Source: Phascolarctos cinereus
Taxonomy: Eukaryota; Chordata; Mammalia; Diprotodontia; Phascolarctidae
Length of the DNA: 64,000 nucleotides
Assembly: GCF_002099425.1 (NCBI RefSeq)
Contig: NW_018344001.1
Location: 6,130,501-6,194,500, forward strand
Direction of reading: 5' to 3'
Shown here: in pieces, positions 33,091 through 44,631 of the stretch
How the letters are laid out: each line of letters starts with the position of its first letter
How positions within the stretch are numbered: the stretch's first letter is position 1
The notes under the pieces: generated by a model
Seen by the model: only the letters and a program-made list of their open reading frames with translations
Database searches by the model: none
Told to the model about the DNA's origin: nothing
Translations under genes and position numbers: made by a program

Positions 33091-33410
33091 CTCCATCTCC
33101 ATCTCCATCTGCATCTCCATCTCCATCTCCATCTCCATCTGCATCTCCATCTGCATCTCCGTCTCCGTCTCCGTCTCCGTCTCCGTCTCCGTCTCCGTCT
33201 CCGTCTCCGTCTCCGTCTCCGTCTCCGTCTCCGTCTGCGTCTCCGTCTGCGTCTCCGTCTGCGTCTCCGTCTCCGTCTCCGTCTCCGTCTGCGTCTCCGT
33301 CTCCGTCTCCGTCTGCGTCTCCGTCTCCGTCTCCGTCTCCGTCTGCGTCTCCGTCTCCGTCTCCGTCTGCGTCTGCGTCTGCGTCTCCGTCTGCGTCTCC
33401 GTCTCCGTCT
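33091..33410. repeat. Hexanucleotide array (CTCCAT)n then (CTCCGT/CTGCGT)n
   Basis: About 53 six-base units. The left end (33091-33155) is CTCCAT/CTGCAT. The rest is CTCCGT with CTGCGT variants, giving a CpG in nearly every unit. Antisense it reads as repeated ME/MQ and TE/TQ dipeptides, a translation artefact and not a gene. Confidence 0.97.
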
Positions 33411-33417
33411 TCTCTCT

Positions 33418-33489
<72 letters not shown>

Positions 33490-33496
33490 CCCCCCC
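33411..33496. repeat. (CT)n microsatellite with C-run
   Basis: Nearly pure CT joined directly to the hexamer array, ending in about ten C. Pyrimidine-only. Confidence 0.96.
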
Positions 33497-33639
33497 TTCT
33501 CCTTCACAATGAGGATCTGGGAAGGCTCAGTGTTCTAGACCCTCTCAATCTGCCTTATGCTAGAATCTAAGCCTCCCCCCAAAGGGAAACAGGGAAAGGA
33601 TGAGATGCTGATTCCATTGCTTTAAGAAATGCATTGTGG

Positions 33640-33850
33640 TAGAGGATAGAGTAATATGTGTTTTGGAGTCTGAAGACTGGTCTGGGCCCTCGATGGTTGT
33701 ATGACCCTGGGTAAGTCCCTGCACCTCTCTGCACCCTAGGATCTGGATCTTCAGAAGAGCACTGAATTTGGAGCCAGAGGATCCCTGTTCAAATTCTGGC
33801 TCTGGTTCTGACTTTCCACTCATGCGACCCCAGACAAGTCACTTAGGATC
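33640..33850 (+). mobile_element. Two MIR-type SINE heads in tandem
   Basis: 'tgtatgaccctgggtaagtc' at 33697 and a second copy with 'aatttggagccagaggatcc', 'gttcaaattctggctctgg' and 'cgaccccagacaagtcactt' at 33764-33845. Confidence 0.66.
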
Positions 33851-34095
33851 ATCACTTCAGATGTGTAAGGGGCTTTACAAGGCCCTTAAATTTAGACCCC
33901 TTATTTTACAGCTGCATAAATGGAGCCCCAAAGGGACTAAGTCACTTCCCCAGGTTCACACAGGTGTCCTTGAAGCAGGATTCCAACAGGACTTCAAATC
34001 TAGCATGTATGCCAATCATCACTTAACTTCATCCGTAAATGAGGTGGGGCATGGACATGGCTTCGAAGTCCTTCACGATGTAAATCTACGATTCC
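33850..34095 (-). mobile_element. MIR-type SINE (antisense) and flanking sense tail
   Basis: 'cttattttacagctgcataa' and 'ttccccaggttcacacaggt' in antisense order. 34025-34095 carries a short sense MIR tail ('cttcatccgtaaatgaggtg'). Confidence 0.58.
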
Positions 34096-34311
34096 CCTTC
34101 AGGGGAATCTAATTCACTTTATGATTTTGCTGAGAATTGAGCCTGTGTTTGGGAATCTGATTGGGCTTTCCTGGAGAGGGTGTGAAGTTCCCATGAACAC
34201 CTCATTTGGTTGAGAGGCTTCTGGACATTTCCTGGACCCAGGGTTGAATCTGGCCTCCCTAAGCCCAGAGCCTGTGTTCTGGGGCTTGGAATGGAGAAGT
34301 GATTCAGATGT

Positions 34312-34440
34312 CATTGCCAGCAAGTGCTCAGCACTGGGCAAATTCAGTAAACTCCACAAGGGTCTAGGTGGTGGGGATACTAAAATAGAGATGAGAACAA
34401 GCCAGTTCCTGCCCTCAAGAAGCTTACACTCTATTAGAAT
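34312..34440 (-). mobile_element. L2 3' end (antisense)
   Basis: 'cctgccctcaagaagcttac' and 'actctattagaat' near 34410-34440. Confidence 0.72.
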
Positions 34441-34489
34441 AGCTCTGAAAAAGCAGAAATGTAAGAAATTCTGTTTCACTGGGGTGTAT

Positions 34490-34745
34490 AAGTATCTTCA
34501 CTGGGATGCAAAAACATGCCTCTCAAATTCAGCCTTGAGATCAGGAAAAACTTTCCAACAATTAAGGCTGGAGAGGGTACAGGCAGCCTTGAGATAGAAG
34601 GAGCTCCCTTTTTATTGGAGGTTTCCAAGCACAGACTGGATGACCATTTGTCAAGTGCCAAAATGGGGACTCCTTTCAGGCATGGATCATTGGTGGCCAA
34701 AGAGGTACCTTCAATCTTAAAGTTCTGAGATTCCTGGACAATATT
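34490..34745 (+). mobile_element. L3/CR1 LINE 3' region
   Basis: 'gatcaggaaaaactttccaa', 'ggaggtttccaagcacagac', 'tggatgaccatttgtcaagt' and 'tcttaaagttctgagattc' follow the mammalian L3/CR1 3' consensus. Confidence 0.67.
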
Positions 34746-35689
34746 TGTTTTGGCCAGCAACACCTCATTATGTACATTCCCCTTCCTCCTCTCCCATCCC
34801 CCGCCTCCCCCACTCCCTAATATACATACAGCAACAACATCAAAATTAATTGATCTTGGAAGGGGTTCCCAGTCACGTGTTCCAAATGAGTAGGAAGTTC
34901 CACTTTTTTTTTCCTGTTACTGAGTTGAACCTGGACCTGAATTGTTTGGTTCAAAAGGAAAAGCATTCTGATTGTTCCTCAAATCTGATAAAGATCTTTA
35001 ATGTCAAAAACCCACAATTTTTCCTCCAGTGGGGTTCAGGTAGAGCTAAGTAGCAGGTATCTAAGGTAGCTAATTAGCCAAGGGATGGTATCTACAATGA
35101 CCTCAGAAGATTGAAGGCAATGGAAAGGAGGTAGGGAAGGCATGTGAAGGATGCCTGCTCTCCGTTTTGGGGGGAGGTAGAAATGCCTGGGGACTGTTCT
35201 TCCTCCCTTCTTTCTGGTTCAGTCCCTGAGGCTGGAGGTCTCTTCTCAGGAACATCATTTGTCTTTTCTGATGGGCAGAGCAACGACTAACAGCAGGAGG
35301 AGAAATCTGATTCCAGCTTCTTGGCCTGAGTGTCATCTTCAAACTCATTGCTAGCACTTATATCTTTAATTTGGAGAAGTCATTTTGATGGATTAATGCT
35401 TGAACTGAGCTAGAAATTTCCCCAACCAGCCTTGTCTTTACTTGTCCTCATAAAATCTGCCTCCTTTTCTCTCTTTCCCTCCTGTCTCTCTCTGTCTCTG
35501 TCTCTCTCAAGTCAGTTGAGCCCCTACATCCTGTCTTGTTATAATTTGGGTGGCCATGCCCAAACCCAACTACTCTTCCTGCTTCTAGTCTACCCTCCAA
35601 ATTATCCTATATAGTTTACTATTCTGACTTAATCTTTTCAATGGACATTTATAAGGTCATTCCTTTACTACATAGAAGGAAGGGAAGGG
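34746..35689. other. No recognised feature; short CT-rich tract at 35460-35510
   Basis: Nearly 1 kb of single-copy-looking sequence without a supported exon. Confidence 0.35.
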
Positions 35690-35767
35690 AATAAGAATTT
35701 ACATAGCACCTATGTCCAGGCACTGGGCTAAATGCTTTACCATTATTATTTCATTTCATTTTCACTA
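35690..35767 (-). mobile_element. MIR fragment (antisense)
   Basis: 'aatttacatagcacctatgt' to 'tttcatttcattttcacta' resembles the antisense MIR 3' end. Confidence 0.5.
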
Positions 35768-36016
35768 CAGCAGCTAGGTGTGAAGATAAAGGCCCGGCCC
35801 TGGAATCAGAAGGACCTGAGTTCAAATCTGTTCTTACACACTCACTAGCTGTGTGACCCTGGACAAGTCACTCAACCCTGTTTGGTTCAGTTTCCTCATC
35901 TGTAAAATGAGCTGGAGAAGGAAATGGCAAACCACGCCAGTATCTCTCCCAAGAAAACCCCAAGTGGGATCACCAAGAGTTAGACATGACTAAAAAGCAA
36001 CTTAACAATAACAACG
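35768..36016 (+). mobile_element. MAR1-like SINE, full length
   Basis: 'cctggaatcagaaggacctg', 'tgtgtgaccctggacaagtc', 'gagctggagaaggaaatggc', 'aaccccaagtgggatcacca' and an aac-rich tail. Confidence 0.92.
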
Positions 36017-37734
36017 GAATTCATTGGTTTGGGTCTGAAGAAGCAGTTCTGGGTATTTCAAATGGAGACCATGTCCAGACTGGTTCTCATCCATAGACTA
36101 AGTGACAATTGAATAGACCACAGACCAGTCAAGATGAGAAGTAAGTCAGAGTTCACCCCAAAGGACATTAGCAATTCATACCACTCCTGCTTATACATCT
36201 TTAAGAATTTCTCCTGGTTTTACTTTGTAAGTTTGCAGCAGGAGTTGGAACTGATTGAAATCTACCCTTTTTCCTAATACAAAAAACTATCAAGGATATC
36301 CTAGGTCAATGTTTTTTTTCTCATACTTTTTGTTAAAAGTTTTGTAAGGATAGGTCTACCTACAGTGACTTTTTTTTTTTTTTGCTGAAAGGCTAGACAT
36401 ACTTCAATAGAGCCATGATTTCACTGATGTAGGTAATCTTTCTGATGGTGCACACCCAGTGACAGTGTCTCACCCCGTGTACTTTCCATTCCTGTCTCAA
36501 TGTACATCTTCCAGGTACATACATGGAACAAATAGAACAGGAGATGCATGAATGCATTTTACCACCAGAGAAACGTTATAGCCAAGTAACCTGGTCAGTG
36601 ACTCAAAAGACCAGAATAGGTACCTCCACTGCTGGCTGGGGCTTCCCAAGTTCTGGGGTCTGCCTCAGAGTGCCCCTGACCTTGGTGTTAAGGGGAATCG
36701 TGGGATGAAGAACAGAGAAGCAAGGAAAAGGTACAAAGATGGTGCCATGAGGAAGAGATGCCAGTACGAAGCCACGGAGAGCAGACAGATGGGGAGCTCT
36801 AGTCAGTTCTGAGACGGGTTAGAGAACACAATCCAAGAACGAACTTGGGGGAAGTCTATGCTGCTGACTGAACAGGGAGAGATAGTAGTGTGTTACCCCC
36901 TTTTTTATTTCTCTTCTCTCCAGGGATACAGGTGAATGTCCCTGTGAGTTACTTTCTACCTTCCCTGATGGGCTTGGGAAGCCTTAGTCTCTTTCACAAA
37001 TGCACATTTTGGTTTACAATAATAGTAACTAGCATTTTTATATCACTTTAAAGTTTGCTAAATTGTCTTATTTGTTATTTGTCATATTTTTTGTTCATGT
37101 GTGCAGATGAAAGAAAGAGATGGAGAATATTTCATCAAAGAGGCAAGATATTTGGTTGACTAAGGCCATTAGGGCAAAGCAAGGCGACGCATCTGGCCAA
37201 AGGATTCGAGAACTAGATAACCCCTGTAAAAACACATCAGATGGCAAGGCCCTAGGCTAGGACTGAGGGAGCTCAGGCAAGTTCCATGTTTTTCTCCCCC
37301 AGGAAATCAGACTCTCTTGGGTTTGAAAAGAAAGCTTTGCCTCCATGAAGGGAGGGGTGAGAGGAAGGGAGTTTCCTAGACATCCTCATACAAGTCCTGC
37401 TCAGGTGATGATTGATGACACCTGGACTTTGCTCACCAGCAGCACCTGGTGCCTATACAAGTGTGGAGGGGGCCCATTTGGGAGTCCCTCATTGAATTGA
37501 GGGATTCCCTAATCAGCCTAATGAATTTACAGGCTTAAGGTCATCATTAATCCTGAACAGATTTGAAGGGTTCCCAGACCAAACTGATGAGGTGCAAGGA
37601 ACTCCCTCCTAGTGAAGAATCCTCCTCCATGTAGCTTATGAAAGTAATTGGATTGTACTCAGTGGAGCTCTTAGCTCTTGAAGACTTGGTCTTGACCTCT
37701 CCTTGTCCCTTCTTGCAAAGTACAGCAAGGGCAG

Positions 37735-37735
<1 letters not shown>
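36017..37735. other. 1.7 kb mostly unassigned
   Basis: Only a short antisense MIR end at 37015-37080 is recognised. 37390-37640 is repeat-free with clustered E-boxes (caggtg, cacctgg) and a 7-bp-stem hairpin (tccctca...tgaggga near 37485). Confidence 0.3.

Positions 37736-37736
<1 letters not shown>

Positions 37737-37794
<58 letters not shown>
37737..37794. repeat. (GT)n microsatellite
   Basis: Uninterrupted GT dinucleotide of about 29 units. Confidence 0.98.
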
Positions 37795-37797
<3 letters not shown>

Positions 37798-37954
37798 AGG
37801 GGAGTGGGGGGGGTGAAGGATGGTTCTTTAACAAGAGTCCATACTCCTGAGCCTTGAACCACCAGTCAACAGGAGACAGTTCCAGTCAATGGGGACCAAT
37901 CAGAAAAGTTCACCATGTTCTCTTAGCAAGGCACATGTCACTCACCAAAGGGTT

Positions 37955-38198
37955 CGGTTCAGTTGTTTCAGTCATGTCTGACCTTTTGTGACCCCATTTG
38001 GCGTTTTCTTGGCAAAGACATCAGAGTAGTTTGCCATTTCCTTCCCCAGCTTATTTGACAGATGAGGAAGCTGAGGTAAACAGAGCTAAGTGACTTGCCC
38101 AGGAACACACAGCTAGTGAATGTCTGAAGCCATATTTGAACTCATAAAGAGTCTTCCTGACTCCAGGTCCAGCGCTCCATCCATTGCCAAGCCACTAT
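37955..38198 (-). mobile_element. MAR1-like SINE, full length (antisense)
   Basis: 'tttgtgaccccatttggcgt', 'gatgaggaagctgaggtaaa', 'gaacacacagctagtgaatg' and 'gtccagcgctccatccattg'. Confidence 0.9.
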
Positions 38199-38499
38199 CT
38201 GTAATCTCATCAAGTGGATTGTTGGGGGTGGGGACCCACCATATCAAAAAGGGGTTTTCCTGATCACCTCTGCTGCTGAAAATATTGATTAACTAATGTC
38301 TTGAAATGACATGGGAATACTTATCATCTGGGATAATATTCAAGTCCTTAAAGACAGTCCAGCATCTCCTATGAATTGGAAATGGCAGTTTGCTTTCTTT
38401 AGTGCAGAGAATTCCTAGCATGGTAACTCCTTCCCCCAAGGCTGACCTTTGCCTGTCTTTGACTCAGTGGCCAGATCTTAGGGAGTCTCCTGAGGCAAG
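38199..38499. other. No recognised feature
   Basis: About 0.3 kb, single-copy-looking. Confidence 0.35.
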
Positions 38500-38885
38500 T
38501 AAAATTCAAGTCAATAAATATTCCTTAAGTACCTACTCCTGGCTTTTGTCCAGTGAGTTGTTCTGTGCTGAGTACTGGAGACCCCAGGAAAAGATGGGGG
38601 AGACCACAAGCACACAACTATGGACAAATATGATACGGGTGGTAGGGATATTGAGGGCTATCTCAGAGCCAAGGCACAGCATGAAGGGGGTCTAGGAAAG
38701 GTGGGATTTTAGCTGAGGTCTGAAGGAAGCCAGGAGGCAGAGATGAGAAGGCAGAGGATTCCAGGCATGGGAGTGGGGGAGGGGACCAGAGTCAATGGAT
38801 TGTAGAGTACATGAGTGAGGGCAAAGCACAGGAAGATGGGGAAGGAAGAACGGGCCTGGAGGGTCTCAAAGAGTTTATGCCCGTC
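38500..38885 (-). mobile_element. L2 LINE (antisense)
   Basis: 'tccttaagtacctactcctg', 'gggattttagctgaggtctg' (38703 on), 'attccaggcatgggagtg' and 'tggattgtagagtacatgag' in antisense L2 order. Confidence 0.76.
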
Positions 38886-38975
38886 TCTCCCAGGATCACT
38901 GAGCTGGTAATGTAAAGGCTGGATTTGAAATGAAGGTGCTGTAAATCCAAGCCCACCAACCTAGCCACCATGCCC
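38886..38975 (-). mobile_element. MIR-type SINE piece (antisense)
   Basis: 'ggatcactgagctggtaatg' and 'ggctggatttgaaatgaagg'. Confidence 0.5.
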
Positions 38976-39175
38976 CCGACATCTAGTCAACAACGCTCCA
39001 ACTTTGGAGCAGGAGCTGTGAGCCAAGCTGAAAACATGGTATAAATAAGGGGAAAAAAATGAGTCAGGGAGGCAACCCTAGCACTCCCCAGCTCTTCAGT
39101 TCCTACCTGCTGTTTAACTCATGGGCTCACAAAGCTTCCCACTGACTCAGACCCCAGCAAGATAGATCACTGGAA

Positions 39176-39268
39176 TCATCCAAAAGCATTTATTAAGAGC
39201 CTAATTGTACATGGCACTGTGCTAAGACTTGTAGATATAAGCCTCTCCCAGACAAAGAAACAGCCCTA
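39176..39268 (-). mobile_element. L2 3' end (antisense)
   Basis: 'agcatttattaagagcctaa' and 'catggcactgtgctaagact'. Confidence 0.72.
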
Positions 39269-39271
39269 AAG

Positions 39272-39460
39272 ATACAGCACGGTACAGAGGAAACAGTCCC
39301 TGGCTCACAAGTCAGAAGACTCCAGTTCAAATCCTACACCTGGCAGTAACTACCAGTGTGACCTTGGGCAAGTCACTTACTCTCTCTAGGACTCATCTGT
39401 AAAGTGAGGAGCATGGGGATTAGATGTCTTCTTGGGCTGCTTCCAACTCTGTGTCCATGG
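39272..39460 (+). mobile_element. MIR-type SINE
   Basis: 'tgtgaccttgggcaagtcac' and 'actcatctgtaaagtgagga'. Confidence 0.77.
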
Positions 39461-39564
39461 TTCTAGAAATAGGGGAAGGAGTGGCTATTTCCTCAGTGAA
39501 GAGAAGTCCGGTATGGGAGCATCCCTGCATGGCAGATCAGGAGATGGGATTTTAGGGAGTTACC

Positions 39565-39842
39565 AGAGGCACATAGAAAAATCAAGGACTTTAACCAGGA
39601 TCTCAGAATTCGTGTCAGAAGCTGGATTTGAAACAAAGTTTTCCTGATTCCAAGCCCAGCAATCCATCTACTAGGGCCCTCCTGACTCCAGTGTAAGCCA
39701 AAGCACAGCTACGCGGCGATGTGTGTGCACCTTCTGTACCTCAGGTGGCACTTACTACCTGCGTGACCTTGGGAAAATCGCCTGGCTCTTTTGGGCTAGT
39801 TTCTTCATCAGTAAAACGACAAGGTTGGCTGGGTATGATCCA
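39565..39842. mobile_element. MIR fragments: antisense then sense
   Basis: Antisense piece 39565-39680 ('gctggatttgaaacaaag', 'ccagcaatccatctactagg'). Sense piece 39745-39842 ('gcgtgaccttgggaaaatcg'). Confidence 0.53.
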
Positions 39843-39887
39843 CGGAGGGCTAGACACGGGGGCAGGCAGACCCGACTTCATTTGAGG

Positions 39888-40025
39888 GAGGTGGCTGCTA
39901 TTATTATCTCCATTTTACACATGAGGAAACTGAGGCAGACAGAAGTTAAGTGTTTATCTATGGTCATGCAGCCAGAAAGTGTCTGAGGCAGGATTTGAAC
40001 TCAGGTCTTTCTGACTGGAGGGTCC
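39888..40025 (-). mobile_element. MIR-type SINE (antisense)
   Basis: 'acacatgaggaaactgaggc', 'ggtcatgcagccagaaagtg' and 'ggatttgaactcaggtcttt'. Confidence 0.82.
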
Positions 40026-40027
40026 AA

Positions 40028-40180
40028 ATACTAAGTGCTTCAAACGTGCCAAGAATTGGGCTAAGCATTAGGAATACCCCAAAACAAAATTAAAAGGCAA
40101 AAAACAGTCCCTGGCTTCGGGGACCTTCTACTTTGACAAGGGAGATAACACATAAATAATGAGTAATCAATCCAGGGAGT
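40028..40180 (-). mobile_element. L2 3' region (antisense)
   Basis: 'atactaagtgcttcaaacgt', 'gggctaagcattaggaatac' and 'cttcggggaccttctacttt'. Confidence 0.72.
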
Positions 40181-40185
40181 CAGGA

Positions 40186-40430
40186 AGCTGGGTGGTCCAG
40201 CAGAGAGGGCACTGGGCCTGGAGTCAGGGGGATGCAAGTTCAAATTCTGCCTTAGACACTCACTAGCTGCTTGGGCAAGTTACTTAGCTTCTGTCTGCCT
40301 TAGTTCCTTATCTATAAAATGGGGAGAATAAAAGCATTGGCTTCATAGGGTTGCTGTGAGGACAAAATGAGCAGACACATGTAAAGTGTTTTGCATAGAT
40401 AAGTGCTAGATGCTGCTCCTGCTGTCCTCA
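40186..40430 (+). mobile_element. MIR-type SINE with tRNA-related head, full length
   Basis: 'actgggcctggagtcagggg', 'gcttgggcaagttacttagc', 'cttatctataaaatggggag' and 'ggttgctgtgaggacaaaat'. Confidence 0.86.
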
Positions 40431-40524
40431 TTATGGCCATCTCTCATGGCTAGGCAGATCCTGGGCCTTTCTGACCTCAGCGAGGCTCGGCTTCGGGGGA
40501 GCAGGCAAAAAGCCGCCCTCGAAG

Positions 40525-40725
40525 CCTGGGATTCTTAACCTTTTTCATGCCTTGGACCCTCTGGTTGTCATTTGGCTGAAGCCTGTGGACCCGTCCCAGA
40601 GTCAGGCCTTTAAAAGCATCAACTAAAAGACAGAGGATTACAAAGGAAGCCAATTAGATGGAAACGCAGTTATCAGAACATTAAAAGATCAAGTCCATAA
40701 ACCCCAGGTTAAGAGCCTCTCCCAT
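40525..40725. mobile_element. hAT-like nonautonomous DNA element ('ttcttaacc' family)
   Basis: 'attcttaacctttttcatgc', 'ggctgaagcctgtggacccg', 'aggattacaaaggaagccaa' and the inverted end 'ccccaggttaagagcc'. Near-palindromic termini support a DNA transposon. Confidence 0.57.
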
Positions 40726-40964
40726 ACTTGGAGCCTTTCCAGCCGGGCAGGACTTTACCCTTTGCTGGTATCGCTTTGAGAATGCTGAGGCACCAGAGAA
40801 GGCCATTAGCGAAGGACATGTACACAGGTAAGTCAGGATTGACGGCAGCCAGTCCTGAGGTCTCATGAGGTCCTGCCACTACTACCTACCTCAATGCCAG
40901 ATCTCCCTGAAGTAATCATCCTATTCAGTTCCAGTATTTTAGCCTAGTTCCTTACTAGAGTTCA

Positions 40965-41075
40965 AACAACTAGTAATTACTAAGTGCTTACTATGTGTCA
41001 GGCTCTGGGAGTAAAAAAGAAAGAGAAAAACAGGTATCACCCTCCTGCACCTCATGGTCTAATGGGGATGTAACA
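40965..41075 (-). mobile_element. L2 3' end (antisense)
   Basis: 'taagtgcttactatgtgtca' and 'ctcatggtctaatggggatg'. Confidence 0.72.
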
Positions 41076-41089
41076 ATTAGGTACTTTCT

Positions 41090-41425
41090 CATTCCCTCTC
41101 TCTCTCTCTACTCTTTCCTTTTCTCTCCTCTTTCTCTCTCTCTCTCTCTCTCGATATATGGTAGATATTTATATAAATATATATTCATAGATATAGAGAT
41201 ATAGAGATCTAAATCTCTATACAGATATAGCTCTCTCTATAGATACCATATCTCTGTATTGAGATACTTACATAGATATGTATATAGAGAAAGATATAGA
41301 TACATATAGATAGATATATAGCTCTAAATATATATATATATATTTATAGATATTTAGATCTCTATATAGATACATACATATATACAGCTATTATATTATA
41401 TAAATAGATATATTCCATTCGACTG
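41090..41425. repeat. (CT)n then complex GATATA/TATATC repeat
   Basis: A CT tract at 41096-41152 passes into about 270 bp of interspersed gata/atag/atat motifs on both strands, able to form many small hairpins. Confidence 0.92.
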
Positions 41426-41489
41426 TGATGTTCAAGAGGGCAATAACTGGATTGTCGTCTGGCTGAATGAATGACTTGCTAGACAAGGG

Positions 41490-41680
41490 GAATTTGGCAG
41501 AAAAAATGCAAAATTTAGGTTCAGATCACATGGACTCACAACACAGTTCTCCCACTTACTACCTGGGGGATGTTAGGCAGGTAACTTCCTCTTGCTAGAC
41601 CTCAGTTTCCCCATCTGTAAATTTAGGGAGTGGGATTAGGTGACATTTAAGGTCCCTTCCGCCTCTAAATTTATGATCTC
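41490..41680 (+). mobile_element. MIR-type SINE
   Basis: 'ctcccacttactacctgggg', 'cctcagtttccccatctgta' and 'ggtgacatttaaggtccctt'. Confidence 0.68.
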
Positions 41681-42777
41681 GTATGTGGACATGGAACTTC
41701 GGGCTAGGTGCCCAAGATGTAAAAATGAAAAATGGTGGACACTGCCTCCAAGGACTTTACAAATTAAAACCATCGAGCCCAGATGCATCCTCATCAAACA
41801 GCCTCCAGCTGAGGGGCTCCACAAGGTGTCCATTTCACTTCCAGGTAGCTCTAATTTTTAATTACATCAACCTTACATGGGTTGCATTGCTTACTAAGCT
41901 TACTTAGTTATATTGGCTTCTTTGTAACCGCCACCCATCGCTCTTGCTTCTCCATTCTGAAACGAGTAGAATAATTTCAATCCCTTGTCCACGTGATGAC
42001 AGCTCTCATGTGAGGAGTCCATTCAAGGCACACTTTTCTTTCCTGGGTTAAGCAACTCTATTGCCTTCAAGGGGCCCTTGTACAGCAAGCTCTCTCATCC
42101 TATTCCCACCCCCATTCCCTCATCCCCTTATGGAAACTTAGAACATGGAAGATGTCTATGTTCTCTTCCTCTCTGATATCAAGTCTTTCCCCATGATTTG
42201 CCTAAATAAATTTTTATTGTAGATAAAACCTGCCTTTTTAAATGGTCTTTTTAAAAAATTTAATAATCTTTAACCTTTTGAATATACACGCAAAATATTG
42301 AGTCCAATAAGTAGTTTTAGGTTCTAGAACTCAAGCTTTAAATGAATTTGAAAAAAAAAAAAGAAATTGAAATTGACTAGAGACCTGCCCACCCTCAACT
42401 AAAGGCAAAGTTTAAAAAATGAGAACAAAAGTCACTCCCAGAATCGATGGGAATAGATGGGAGACCTCCAGGCATGCATGTGCCTTTAAACTCCTGAAGT
42501 TCTGGGGGACCACGAAGCGAGCAGTCACTCTGCTGTGATGCTCCAATTCTGATTTGGCAGCCAGTATCAGATCAAAGTATTTTCAGAACACTCAGCAGGC
42601 CCCCATTCCCAGATGCAAAAATGTCTTCATTGTTTACAAGGAGATCCAAGCAACAGGAGGTCAGAACCCCTTCACAGGGAATTGCAAAATGCCTAATTCT
42701 GAGCACAAATGGCTTTCAGAAACAAAGAGGGCATTTGACCAGAATCAAATGAAAATAAGTATTTTTTTAAACATTAA
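41681..42777. other. No recognised feature
   Basis: About 1.1 kb. A weak antisense L2 trace occurs near 41700-41850. 42540-42760 is non-repetitive. No supported exon. Confidence 0.3.
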
Positions 42778-42958
42778 AGAATCACAGGATCACAGAGCTA
42801 AAATTAGGAGGCACTCTCCAATGCCATCATTTTTTTTTCTGATGAGGAAACTGAGGCCCAGAGAGGTAAAGAGATGTGCCTAAGATCACACAGGTATTAA
42901 CCATGACAGCCATGATTTAGGCTTGGGTCCTGTAGCTACACATCACATCTTGCAGCCT
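42778..42958 (-). mobile_element. MIR-type SINE (antisense)
   Basis: 'ctgatgaggaaactgaggcc' and 'gcctaagatcacacaggtat'. Confidence 0.73.
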
Positions 42959-43147
42959 TCCTTCAAGAATACAGAAGCAATGAGGCCTAGTACCAAGTTA
43001 GCAAGAGTAATTAGTTAAAATAAGAAACTCACAGACGGTGGGCTAGAGTGAGCGCCTCATCCGGCGGTCAGCCGAGGCCATCCTTTGGTTCGGGGTACTT
43101 GCCCCACTCGACAAATTGTTTGTCACAGCCCTGACTCAGCGAGAGTA

Positions 43148-43350
43148 TGGAGGCATCTGGGTGGCTCAGCAGATAGAGCACTGGGTCTGGAGTCAGGAAG
43201 ACCTGGGCTCAAATCCAGACTCAGGCACTCTATAGCTGTATGACCCTGGCCAAATAACTGACCCGCTTTCTATCTCGGTTTCCTCAACTGCAAAATGGAG
43301 ATCAGTTTCTACAGCTCTAAGATGGGGATAATAAGAGGACCTACCTCTGG
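43148..43350 (+). mobile_element. MIR-type SINE with tRNA-related head
   Basis: 'gcatctgggtggctcagcag', 'gggtctggagtcaggaagac' and 'tatagctgtatgaccctggc'. Confidence 0.78.
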
Positions 43351-43779
43351 AAAATTGCTAAGGTCTTCTCCTGCTCTAACCCTATGATTCTCCGATGTGA
43401 TGCTCCCACGTCCATCAGTAAAGGCCAGGAATATAAGGCAGCCACGTTATAATCAAATCAGAGCCAGGGAGACAAGATGAGTCTAAAAGCCAGCTCCCCC
43501 CTCCTCTGCCTGGCTCTCTCCTCCTAAGCTAGTGCTGAAGTCCTGCTTCAGTAGCTAACTCCCTTCCCAAGTCGGTGGAGACCCTCTCAAGAGACCTTCA
43601 TCCTGACCTAACCAGAAGCTCACCGGCCTCCTGATTCATTCTCTGCCTCTTACCCTCAATAGAAGGGATCGCCTTATCTGTGCTCTCCTGTGACCATCAG
43701 CAGCATGGCTTGGCCTATGGAGGATTTGATACTGACTTCTACTGAGATGGATAGATAATCTACAAAGTATGTAACACCG
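43351..43779. other. No recognised feature
   Basis: Pyrimidine-biased single-copy-looking DNA. Confidence 0.33.
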
Positions 43780-43986
43780 AGAACAATAATAACTTATATA
43801 GAACTTTCAGGTTTGCAAAAATGCTTTACATTTTATCCTATGTGAGCCTCATCACAATCCTGGGAAGTAGGTGCTATTATTACCCTATTTTACAGATGAG
43901 AAAATAAGGCTAAGAATCTGAGGCAGGATTTGAATTCAGGTCTTCCGGTCTCCAAGGCTAGCACTCTATACTACCTAGTTACCTCA
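43780..43986 (-). mobile_element. MIR-type SINE (antisense)
   Basis: 'gcctcatcacaatcctggga', 'attttacagatgagaaaata' and 'aggatttgaattcaggtctt'. Confidence 0.82.
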
Positions 43987-44630
43987 AGTCAAGTATATGA
44001 CTTGTTTTCAAAGACTTGAGAAGGCATATTTTTAAATGGCCTTATTTAATTCCTCCAAAGTAACTCCTTCCCCTGCCCCAATCTACATACAACAGTTCAC
44101 CCAAACTAAAAACAAAAAAAACAAACAAACAAACCCAAAGCATGGCACACTTAGCCAACATTCAGTTACTGAATCTAAGACTTCCTTGGGCCACAGCAAG
44201 CCAGACTCCTTTAAATCATTCTTCATGGAGACTGGATACTTCCAGATTTTGTAGCATTACTCAAATCAGGAATCTTCACAGATAAATACATTTTCAAAAA
44301 AAAATAAATAAATAAACCAGTTATCATGGGGTTCTTGCAAAGGTCTGGGTTGGTTAAGAGTTTTATAAAAAATCCATAAAATGAACTAAGATTTCTCAGA
44401 CTTGCTTATGGCTTGCCCAGGGACATCTTCTAAATAGTTTTGACTCTTTGAAATAGTTTATCAATATAATTGGGGTGGTAACAAAATGCCTCATCCTGGT
44501 ACATTTTGTCAAGTTCATTGTCTCTTCTAGTTGTTCTCATCAAGCAATGAGAGTTGCAAAATCTTGCCTTACTCTAATCATCTTGGACTACTCTAGAGTA
44601 TATTTTAATAGCAACAATCTAACCTACCTG
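43987..44630. other. No recognised feature; A-rich tracts
   Basis: A-rich segments at 44107-44135 and 44296-44318 only. Confidence 0.35.
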
Positions 44631-44631
44631 T

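Noticed and set aside
32932-33507. 191-codon minus frame with Glu/Thr/Gln and Met/Glu repeats
   Set aside because: It is the reading of the hexanucleotide and CT microsatellites, which lack stops by composition.
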